In this document: one piece after another, positions 1-7,400 of the stretch | Layout: every line of letters starts with the position of its first letter | Position numbering within the stretch: the first letter of the stretch is position 1 | Source of the DNA: CAZIUL01 sp964542475 | Lineage (GTDB): Bacteria > Planctomycetota > B15-G4 > CAYZWU01 | Direction of reading: 5' to 3' | NCBI GenBank assembly: GCA_964542475.1 | Contig: CAZIUL010000088.1 | Coordinates: 1 to 14,043 of the forward strand | Length of the DNA: 14,043 nucleotides | Program-made: the position numbers and the translations under genes | The notes under the pieces: generated by a model | Seen by the model: the letters and a program-made list of their open reading frames with translations, nothing else | The model's database searches: none | Told to the model about the DNA's origin: nothing

Positions 1-173
1 CCCGCTTATTTCATACTCTTCGTCGCGAGGTGCCGTAATCTGTGATGTGGCAAGGCGCATGTCAGGAGACGACCGCAGGCCTGTTCTTACAGGTTGAGGA
101 TCGTCACCTGGCATGAAACGCAGCCACAGTGCAGTTTACGGTGCCGCAGCAGAAGAGGATGAAATATGCGGGT
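1..173. mobile_element. Palindromic MITE-like repeat, copy 1
   Basis: This is a non-coding, near-full-length palindrome that matches the copy at 4246-4419 with nine substitutions and no gaps, about 95% identity. The window begins one base inside the left end, so only the initial A is missing from a 174-bp unit. The right end reads GCGGGT (168-173) and is followed by TA (174-175). Mobility is inferred from two near-identical copies with fixed ends next to TA, as in MITEs moved by IS630/Tc1-type transposases. No transposase is visible here. Substitutions in this copy weaken the main stem: two positions in the 15-bp arm no longer match, one of which becomes a G-U pair in RNA. It therefore looks more decayed than copy 2. 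The right end overlaps the stop codon of the symporter gene on the minus strand. Confidence 0.85.
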
Positions 174-1510
174 TACTCCCTTCTCCGTTCCCCGGTGTTC
201 ACCACAGCCGCGCAGGAGCAATCCCCCCATACATTTACCATGGTTCGGCACATGTCCAGCACCCTGTCCACCGCCAGGATGATGGCGATCCCCTCTATGG
301 GGATGCCTACCGTGCTCAGCACGATCACCATCATCACGAGCCCCGCGTGCGGGATGGCCGCGGCTCCTACCGCGGCGAGCACCGCTGTAACGAAGATCGT
401 TGCCTGCTGGGCCATGCTCAGCGGGTCAGGCAGGTACACGTTCGCCAGGAATATGGCTGCGACCGATTCGTAAAGCGCTGTGCCGTCCATGTTCACCGTT
501 GCGCCGAGAGGCGTGACAAATCCGGCCACCTCCTTTTTGATCTCCCCTTTTTCCACCTGGCACTGGATCGTGACCGGAAGCGTTGCTCCCGAGCTCGCGG
601 TGGAAAAGGCAAGCGCGAGCGCCTCGCGCATCCCCAGGAAATACTGCCACGGCGAGCGCTTCGCAAAGAACTTGATGAGCAGCGGAAGGGTGATGGCCGC
701 GTGGATGAAAAGCGCGATCAGCACGCTCAGGAAGTAACCTCCTATGCCCTCGAGCCGATCGAACCCGAACTTCCAGATCTCGCGCGCAAGGAGCGCGGCA
801 ACCGCCAGGGGTGCGATGCGGATCACGAACCCCACCGCCTTGAACATGACCGCGTTCAGGCTTTCGAAGAAGCTGAAGAACAGCTCCGCCTTTTTCCCCG
901 CCGCAAGCCCCATCGCTCCTATGAAGATGCTGAAGAAGACGATCTGCAGCATCTTGAAGTCGGCAATCGCTTTTCCGATGTTGCCCGGGACGATCTCGGT
1001 CAGGAGGTTGAAGATCGCCTGCCCCACGCTCATGTCCTTGCCTGCTGCGATCCCTTCGGGCAGTTCATCCGTTGAAGACGCGATCGCGTCCGTGTCGAGC
1101 CCGACTCCCGGATTGACCAGGTTGACCACGATCATGCCAGCTGCCACGGCCAGGCATGTCGTCAGCATATACCACACCACCGTACGAATGGTCAGCCGCG
1201 CGACCCCTCCTCCCTTGAGGCTGCCGATCCCGGTAATGATGCTTGCCGCTATGAGCGGAACCACCATCATCTTCAGGAGCTTCAAAAAGATGTCCCCGAT
1301 AGCGGAGATGACCTGGAAGAAGAAAACAGGTGTCTCCCCGACAGCGCTTTCGCTCGTCCAGGATACCTCCTGCAAGTTGAGCACGCCCCCGAGCACGCCG
1401 CCGATGAACATCCCTATGAAGATCTGCCAGTGGAGCTTCTTGTACCAGGGGCCGCTGTTTCGGAGCTTTTCTTTTTTGTTCTGTTCCATTTTGCCGTTTC
1501 CAGTGTTCAT
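173..1510 (-). CDS. Dicarboxylate/amino acid:cation symporter (DAACS, glutamate/aspartate-transporter family)
   Basis: This inner-membrane secondary carrier probably takes up glutamate, aspartate or C4-dicarboxylates with Na+ or H+. Its 445 residues are normal for the family. Hallmarks are the HP1 serine-rich tip STASSGATLP (about 303-312), the TM7 NMDGT cation motif (340-344), an HP2 segment GAAAIPHAGLV (about 382-392) and TM8 LDMCRTMVNVWGD. The last holds D419, R422, T423, N426 and D430. Arg422 occupies the position that binds the substrate side-chain carboxylate in GltPh, which favours an acidic substrate. The HP2 and TM7 wording resembles animal EAATs more than E. coli DctA. The ATG at 1510 has no clear ribosome site. 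Met8 (about 1489) follows a weak GGAAA and is an alternative start. The gene lies 121 bp downstream of the M48 peptidase on the same strand. Its TAA stop is formed partly by the terminal A of repeat copy 1. The exact substrate is not determinable. Confidence 0.93.
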   Translation of the reverse strand: MNTGNGKMEQNKKEKLRNSGPWYKKLHWQIFIGMFIGGVLGGVLNLQEVSWTSESAVGETPVFFFQVISAIGDIFLKLLKMMVVPLIAASIITGIGSLKGGGVARLTIRTVVWYMLTTCLAVAAGMIVVNLVNPGVGLDTDAIASSTDELPEGIAAGKDMSVGQAIFNLLTEIVPGNIGKAIADFKMLQIVFFSIFIGAMGLAAGKKAELFFSFFESLNAVMFKAVGFVIRIAPLAVAALLAREIWKFGFDRLEGIGGYFLSVLIALFIHAAITLPLLIKFFAKRSPWQYFLGMREALALAFSTASSGATLPVTIQCQVEKGEIKKEVAGFVTPLGATVNMDGTALYESVAAIFLANVYLPDPLSMAQQATIFVTAVLAAVGAAAIPHAGLVMMVIVLSTVGIPIEGIAIILAVDRVLDMCRTMVNVWGDCSCAAVVNTGERRRE

Positions 1511-1631
1511 GTGGTTTTGTTCTTGAGAAGCATTCTCCCGCTGCTCTGTAGAATCAACATTACATGCCTGCCGGTCATTTGAAAGGATTCACCTTTTCCT
1601 GGCAAGCGCTGAATCGCGTGCAAGCTGGAAG

Positions 1632-2927
1632 TTAACCCGTCTGGGCGGCGGATGGCAGCTTCTTCAGCTCCTCGATCCGCCTGCAGACCGTGGGGTGCGA
1701 ATAATGAAACCACACGTATAACGGGTGCGGATTCAGGTTGGAGAGGTTGTCGAGAGCTGACTTGACAAGCATGCTGCAGAGCTCATCCTTCTTTTTCATC
1801 ACGATCCCTGCGTAACGGTCAGCCTCAAACTCGTGCTTCCTTGACAGAAGCGCGGTCAATGGGTTCAGGAAGAGCATGGCCGGCGAGTACACGATACTCA
1901 CCAGAAAGAGCCCGGCATACGGCGTGACATCCTTGAAGCCGAAAGCGTTGTAGAGCGCTTCCCACCCGACCAGCAGCCCTGTGGCGGCAAAGAGCGACAG
2001 GGACACGGCCTGCCCGAGAACCAGGTTTTTCCACACATGTTTCTTTTTCCAGTGGCCCGCCTCGTGCGCAAGCACGGCAAGCGCTTCTCCCGTGGTGTGC
2101 TTTTTCAGGAGCGTGTCGTAAAAAACGATCCTCTTGGTTTTGCCGATCCCCGTGAAGTAGGCGTTTGTGTGGGTCGAGCGCTTTTCCGCGTCCATCACGA
2201 ACACCCCCTTCGAAGCGATGCCCGCCCTTGTTGTGAGCTCGCAGGCGCTGTCTTTGAGCTCGCCGTCCTCGAGAGGCGTGAACTTGTTGAAAAGCGGGGC
2301 GATCACCAGCGGGTAGAGCACGGTGATGATCAAAGAGAACGCGAACACGGCCGCCCAGCAGATGAGCCACCACCAGGTTCCCGCGTGGTAGAGCAGGACG
2401 ATCACGATCAGCAGCAGGATCCCGCCGATCAGGCCGCCGATTATAAGCCCTTTCACCTGGTCAATGATCCAGAGCCTGTGTGTGGTGCGGTTGAAACCGT
2501 ACCTCTCTTCCAGGCGAAACGTTCCGTACCAGCCAAACGGCAGGGAAAGAAAAACACCTGCCAGCGCCATGATCCCGAAAAAGCAAAGAGCCGCCGGAAC
2601 GGTCCCCATGCCTAGCAGCTCCACCTTCCAGGAAAGCCAGGCGAACCCGTCGATCAGGAGCATGCCCACGAGCAGCGTCTTGCCCGCGAGATCGCTCCAC
2701 AGGCCGAGAATGATCTTATCCCGGGTGTAGGCCTCGATCCTGGCGAGCTTTTCCTTTTCCACGGCGCCTTCGAACGGCTCAGGCACCTTGCCGCTGTTTT
2801 TTTTCATCCAGGCCCAGTTGAGAAACTCGAGCCCCGCCTCGAACAGGGCGCTTGCCATGAAAAGGCTGAAAAAGGTCCAGAAAAGCAAAACAAGAACTCC
2901 TAGCGCTTTGATCTGAAAAGAGGCCAA
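1632..2927 (-). CDS. M48 family zinc metallopeptidase, Ste24/CAAX prenyl protease 1-like
   Basis: This is an integral-membrane zinc endopeptidase of the Ste24 (ZMPSTE24) type, 431 residues, close to the eukaryotic enzyme in length and longer than HtpX. The zinc site is HEAGH at 288-292. The third ligand is probably E366 in SRKHEFEAD (362-370), matching the catalytic layout of ZMPSTE24. The segment YGFNRTT (143-149) and the STHTNAYFTG stretch (251-260) are also Ste24 signatures. Hydrophobic helices lie at about 9-29, 85-97, 108-130, 160-180, 185-210, 305-322 and 335-358. Bacteria generally lack prenylated CAAX proteins, so the role is more likely membrane-protein quality control or peptide processing; this is inference. 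The start is TTG at 2927 with only weak ribosome-site support. The first ATG, at residue 24, would cut into the first membrane helix, so the TTG start is preferred. It is divergent from the PLP enzyme gene. Confidence 0.93.
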   Translation of the reverse strand: MASFQIKALGVLVLLFWTFFSLFMASALFEAGLEFLNWAWMKKNSGKVPEPFEGAVEKEKLARIEAYTRDKIILGLWSDLAGKTLLVGMLLIDGFAWLSWKVELLGMGTVPAALCFFGIMALAGVFLSLPFGWYGTFRLEERYGFNRTTHRLWIIDQVKGLIIGGLIGGILLLIVIVLLYHAGTWWWLICWAAVFAFSLIITVLYPLVIAPLFNKFTPLEDGELKDSACELTTRAGIASKGVFVMDAEKRSTHTNAYFTGIGKTKRIVFYDTLLKKHTTGEALAVLAHEAGHWKKKHVWKNLVLGQAVSLSLFAATGLLVGWEALYNAFGFKDVTPYAGLFLVSIVYSPAMLFLNPLTALLSRKHEFEADRYAGIVMKKKDELCSMLVKSALDNLSNLNPHPLYVWFHYSHPTVCRRIEELKKLPSAAQTG

Positions 2928-3058
2928 TAACCGCGTTCCAAAGCCCTGTCTTCCGGGTTTCGGGGTTTCTTGTGGAAATCCCGGGGCCTGGAAACTATGC
3001 TACAATATATGATTTTCATCAGACGGCAAGTTGTTTGATTATGATAAAGGATCAAAAG
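2928..3058. promoter_or_regulatory. Divergent intergenic region between M48 peptidase and PLP enzyme genes
   Basis: These 131 bases separate two divergently transcribed genes and must hold promoters for both. The most promoter-like word is TACAAT at 3001-3006, a possible -10 for the plus-strand gene. I find no convincing -35 box at 16-18 bp from it and no clear operator or riboswitch fold. The assignment rests on gene orientation. Confidence 0.35.
3048..3051 (+). promoter_or_regulatory. Ribosome binding site that sets the PLP enzyme start
   Basis: AGGA lies 7 bases before the ATG at 3059. The earlier in-frame ATG at 3041 and GTG at 2972 have no such site, and the family consensus begins close to the 3059 start. 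Confidence 0.6.
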
Positions 3059-4246
3059 ATGAAGGACAAAAAACAGGGACCCAACACCATGTCGGTTCAC
3101 GCGGGCTATCACACGGAGCCTCTTTTCGGAGCGATCTCCTGCCCGATCTACCAGACATCCACCTTTGTTTTCGACAGTGTCGCCCAGGGGGCGGCAAGGT
3201 TCGCCGGCGAGGACAAGGGGTACATATACACGCGGATGGGGAATCCCACAACCGCTGCGCTAGAGCAAGCAGTGGCTGAACTCGAAGGCGGGCACGCAGG
3301 CCTTGCCACGAGCTCGGGCATGGCAGCCATAGTGAACATCTTTTTCACATACCTGGGCGCGGGAATGCACATGGTCGGCACAAGCGCTGTTTACGGGCCG
3401 TCCAGGGTTGTCGTGGAAAGGGATTTCAGCCGCTTCGGCGTGGAATACGACTTCGTGGACACCTCTGACATGGATGCCGTAAAAAAAGCGCTGAAGCCCA
3501 ACACAAAAGTGCTTTTCATAGAAACGCCGGCGAATCCCACTATCAAGATCACGGACATCCGCGCCTGCGCAGAGGTCGCCGAGGAAAACGGGCTCCTGCT
3601 CGTGGTGGACAACACATTCGCCACACCCATACTTCAGAAGCCGTTCGAGCTCGGCGCCCATGTCGTAGTTCACAGCATGACGAAGTTCATAAACGGACAC
3701 GCGGACGTGGTGGCCGGCATGATCGTCACCTCCACGGAAGAGCAGACGAAAAAACTCAGGGGTGTGCTGAACTATCACGGCGGCTGCATCGATCCCCACC
3801 AGGCGTGGCTCGTCAACAGGGGGCTGAAGACGCTCGGCCTCCGCGTTGAGCGTTCTTCCGAAAACGCCCAGGCTATCGCGGAGATGCTGTCCAGCCACCC
3901 GGCTGTGGAATGGGTCCGTTATCCGGGTCTGAAAGATCACCCACAGCACGACCTCGTGGAAAAACAGATGAGCGGGGCGGGCGCGCTCATGGCCTTCGGG
4001 ATCAAGGGAGGGCTCGAGGCCGGCCGCACAGTGATGGAGAAGGTGAAAATGGCCTCCCTGGCTGTTTCGCTGGGGGGGATCGAGACCCTGATCCAGCACC
4101 CTGCGAGCATGACGCACGCGGGAATGAGCACGGAGGCGCGGAAAGATGCCGGGATCACGGACGGACTCGTCAGGCTTTCAGTGGGCATCGAGGACCTGGC
4201 TGATCTGAAGGCTGATATCAAGGGGGCGCTTGACGTGTTGCTCTAA
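3059..4246 (+). CDS. PLP-dependent trans-sulfuration enzyme, methionine gamma-lyase-like
   Basis: This is a cytoplasmic Cys/Met-metabolism PLP enzyme (fold type I), 395 residues, full length. It probably cleaves methionine, cystathionine or homocysteine, or exchanges thiols on an O-acylhomoserine. Visible elements are YTRMGNP (58-64; Tyr and Arg contact PLP phosphate of the partner subunit), SSGMAA (85-90), Tyr112, Asp184 in VVDNTFATP, the Schiff-base lysine K209 in HSMTKF, and the substrate-carboxylate Arg373 in VRLSVGIED. Overall wording is closest to methionine gamma-lyase. However, the cysteine that follows Tyr-Gly in classical enzymes (Cys116 in Pseudomonas) is replaced by Pro114, so the exact reaction is uncertain. 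Start chosen at 3059 because AGGA precedes it by 7 bases. The stop codon TAA (4244-4246) shares its last A with repeat copy 2. It stands alone between a divergent gene and the repeat. Confidence 0.93.
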   Translation: MKDKKQGPNTMSVHAGYHTEPLFGAISCPIYQTSTFVFDSVAQGAARFAGEDKGYIYTRMGNPTTAALEQAVAELEGGHAGLATSSGMAAIVNIFFTYLGAGMHMVGTSAVYGPSRVVVERDFSRFGVEYDFVDTSDMDAVKKALKPNTKVLFIETPANPTIKITDIRACAEVAEENGLLLVVDNTFATPILQKPFELGAHVVVHSMTKFINGHADVVAGMIVTSTEEQTKKLRGVLNYHGGCIDPHQAWLVNRGLKTLGLRVERSSENAQAIAEMLSSHPAVEWVRYPGLKDHPQHDLVEKQMSGAGALMAFGIKGGLEAGRTVMEKVKMASLAVSLGGIETLIQHPASMTHAGMSTEARKDAGITDGLVRLSVGIEDLADLKADIKGALDVLL

Positions 4247-4419
4247 CCCGCTTGTTTCATACTCTTCGTTGCGAGGTGCTGTAAACTGTGATGTGGCAAG
4301 GCGCATGTCAGGAGACGACCGCAGGCCTGTTCCTACAGGTTGAGGATCGTCTCCTGACATGAAACGAAGCCACAGTGCAGTTTACGGTGCCGCAGCAGAA
4401 GAAGATGAAATATGCGGGT
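4246..4419. mobile_element. Palindromic MITE-like repeat, copy 2 (174 bp, intact)
   Basis: The element runs from ACCCGC (4246-4251) to GCGGGT (4414-4419) and is flanked by TA on both sides (4244-4245 and 4420-4421), consistent with a TA target duplication. It folds almost end to end. Paired blocks are ACCCGC/GCGGGT, TTTCAT/ATGAAA (4255-4260 with 4405-4410), GTAAACTG/CAGTTTAC (4281-4288 with 4378-4385), TGTGGC/GCCACA (4292-4297 with 4369-4374) and a perfect 15-bp arm (4304-4318 with 4347-4361). The apex is CCTGT-TCCT-ACAGG (4326-4339). The apex lies exactly at the element's midpoint. It has no coding capacity. Size, palindromy and TA flanks recall Correia, RUP and ERIC elements, though the sequence itself is not one I recognise. 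If transcribed, it would make a long 3'-UTR hairpin for the PLP enzyme mRNA. Confidence 0.88.
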
Positions 4420-4426
4420 TAAAGCC

Positions 4427-4452
4427 TGACAGGTCCGAGAGGTCCGACAAGT
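4427..4452. repeat. Short direct repeats of a GGTCCGA word
   Basis: Just outside repeat copy 2, the words CAGGTCCGAG and GAGGTCCGAC follow one another, with a further partial unit, ACAAGTC. A related word, CAGGTCTGAC, occurs at 14011-14020. This looks like a small degenerate tandem in the leader of the large exported-protein gene. Function is unknown and chance is possible. Confidence 0.4.
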
Positions 4453-4475
4453 CATAAAAGAGCCGGGGTTCGATC

Positions 4476-7400
4476 ATGTCAAGACAGATGATCCGCTGTA
4501 TTGCCTTTTTTCTGTTCGGCCCTTGGGTCGCGTTTGCCGGCGCTGTTCAAGACAACGAAGAAACCGTCTCGACCGAAAAGGGCCTTGCATCCCTGAAAAA
4601 CGAAACCGCGGGCGCGCTGTTGTCGTTCGCGCGCACGATGACCGATGAGGGCCGTTTCGATCTTGCGGCCAAAGCCCTGAAATCCGCGGGGATCCTCGAT
4701 CCCGCATCCGCCGCGCTTGATTCCGCGAGGCTGCGGCTCACCGAAAGAAAGCTCACATTTCCGGCGACGGCCTCTCCATACGACATGAAGGACAAGGCGA
4801 AACCGCTGTACCGCAGCGAAAAGGAAAGCCTCTCCGGATGGAAGGCGTTTCGGGGCAGGTGGGAATCCCAAAAAGACGGGATGTTCTGCGATTCAGGGGG
4901 CAGGGACGCGTTCATCTACCGCTCCTCCAAGGGGCCGGACAGGTTCGGCCTATCCTTCCGTTTTATGGTATCCGGGGAGAACGGGAAGGCGGGTGTTGTA
5001 CTGGGCAGCGCCGGCAGGGGCAAGCCCGGCATACTGTTCGACGCGGACGGGATGCAGCTCTGGGATTTCAAGGCATCCAAGCCTTTGGGCGGGAAGGTCA
5101 AGGCAAGGCTCAAGCCGATCAAGGCACATTCGGTCGATCTCGTTCTCAGGAACGACGCGGTTGTTGTTGTGGTTGACGGAAAGACCACATTATCCGGGCG
5201 CATCCAGGAGCTCGACCCGGACCGCACGGGTTTTTACGCGGCGGGAAAGGTTCTGTTCAGCGATCCCATGCTGTCCGGGCTCGAAGAGGATATCCTGGTT
5301 GAGATGGCGGAAAAGGAGTCAAAGCGGAGGAACCATCTGGAAGCGGTACCATTTCTGTTGAGAGCCAGGGAGGTGAACAACAGGAACGCAAAAGTGCTTG
5401 CCATGCTCGGTGAGGCGCTCTCCGTGCTGAAGTTCGAAGATGAAAGCGTTCGCTGTTACGAGGCGTTTTTGACGCTGCCGCCCGTCTCCACGACCGGGGA
5501 CCGCATCTTGAAAAGATCCGAAACAGCGGCAAGGGACAGCATTGCGCTCGCGAAGAAGAGCACCGATCTTCTCGAAGCGGAGCTTCAGGTTTTCGTGGAA
5601 AGCGTTGAAGCGTTCGTGTGTTCAGCCATTGAGAACAACGACACAAAAGAGGCTGAGGCCGCGGTGCAGGCGCTTGAAGCTCTCGATGTGCACGCGGGCA
5701 GGACAGCCGAGCTCAAGACCAGGCTTTTTGTCGTAGCAAGGGGCGGCGAAAAAGACGGCGAAAAGGTTTTGCTGTACAACGGAGAGGATCTGGGCGGCTG
5801 GACAAAGCGGCACGGCGAGTGGAGCGTGAAGGAAGAGGGCGCGATCGAGGCCTCGTGCGGCCTGGATGGCGCGGCCGTGCTCGCGGCGGACCCGTTGCCG
5901 CGGTTCGAACGGTTCCTGATCTCGACGAGGCAGAAGGGGACCGGGGCTTACATAGACCAGGGGATACGCCTGAAAGCCGGCAAGGACAGCTACGATTTTC
6001 ACCTGTACAAGCCCATGGTCGGCTACAGCACGATGGTCGGGAAGAAGGTGACCGTGGAGAAGAACGGTTCAGCCGTTTTATTCAAGGGAATGCAGGGGAA
6101 GGGCCTGACCGCTTCCGACTGGTACGAGGTCGAGCTGCTCGTTGACATGAACCTGGTAACCTATCTTTTCGAGGGAGAGGCGCTTTTCACAAAGGTGATG
6201 TCCGGCCCGGTGGAAACGGAGGTTGCGCTTTATGTGACAGCAGGCAGGCAGGGTTTTTTCGATTCGGTTGCGATCACGCCGTTCGGGAGCGAGGAGAGGT
6301 ACCTGTCCTTTCTCGATGAGAAGGGGCTCGATAAAAGGTGTGTGATCGAGTGCGAGGCCGCGGAGCAGGCAGGCAGCGGCAGCGGCAAGGGCCGTGTGAG
6401 AGAGCAGCCTTTCGCGTACAACGGCCGGAGCCTCGCCGGCGCGCTCGATGCAAAGGAGCCGGTCGCTTACAGGTTCAAAAGCCTGAACATGGATAGTGCG
6501 GTACTCAGCCTGCGGTATTCCGCTCCCGGCGACAAGTACTCCGGTTCGCAGAGCAGGACCAGGATTGCGCTAACGCTGGACAGTGTGCCGGTTGTGGAAG
6601 AGCTTTGCCTGCTCTCGACCGGCGATAGCAGAAGTTTTAAGTACTGCAAGGCCGCGCTCGGGAATCTTACGAGGGGATGGCACGAGCTCGGGCTGCTGCT
6701 GATCGAGGGCGGCAAGGGAATTCTGCTCGACCGCATCGAGATCACAGGACCGGACAGCGTGCCTGAGGGAGAGGTCAGGCTTGTTTCCTCGGGCGAGCTC
6801 GATAATTTCAAGATCCGTCTCTCGCCCGGGATCGTGCTTCCCGGAGATGTCGATGAGATCTTTTCATTGCTGGAGGTGATGAGATCGTACATGGTCGACT
6901 ACTACGGATTCGAACCCTCCAACCCGCTTTTCTTCAACCTGATCGCTCGCGAGTGCTGGGCGGACCCTCACAAGGGAGGGTACGCGGGCGGTGATAACCT
7001 ATACATTCCCGATGATATCACCTTCAGCAACATCGCCACCATAATGCACGAGATGTCCCACTGCTTCGACTACAAGCAGGGGTACAACCCGCCATGGTTC
7101 GGCGAGGGGAAGAGCTTCCCATGCTATGACAGGTTCGTGGATGAAACGCACGGCCGCTATCGCAGGTTTCAGCAGCCGTTCGTGCGGTCGAACGTGCGAA
7201 AGGGGAAGCAATCTTTCGAAGCGCTGGAGTACAAGGGCGAGAACCTGTTCCAGTTCTGGGGCACTGAGAAGTTTCCGTACTGGGGCAAGACTCCTGACGG
7301 CCGTGATCTGACGCACCAGGGGTATGCGGCGGCCAACTGGTTCTGCAACGAGCTGAGCCGGTTTCTGGGGCCAAGCTGGCTCAAGGACTATTTTGCCCTG

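Noticed and set aside
113..1075. Long plus-strand open frame opposite the symporter gene
   Set aside because: The translation is rich in His, Arg and Glu with no fold-like pattern, and it lies antisense to a gene with clear family motifs. It is a shadow of codon bias.
1525..1537. GAGAA-GCA-TTCTC inverted repeat upstream of the symporter as an operator
   Set aside because: It is very short, with no second copy and no associated regulator gene, so it is not distinguishable from chance.
1629..1640. AACCCG next to the M48 stop codon as a third stop-codon insertion of the repeat
   Set aside because: Only six bases match an element end, and neither TTTCAT nor any of the palindrome follows. This is probably chance.
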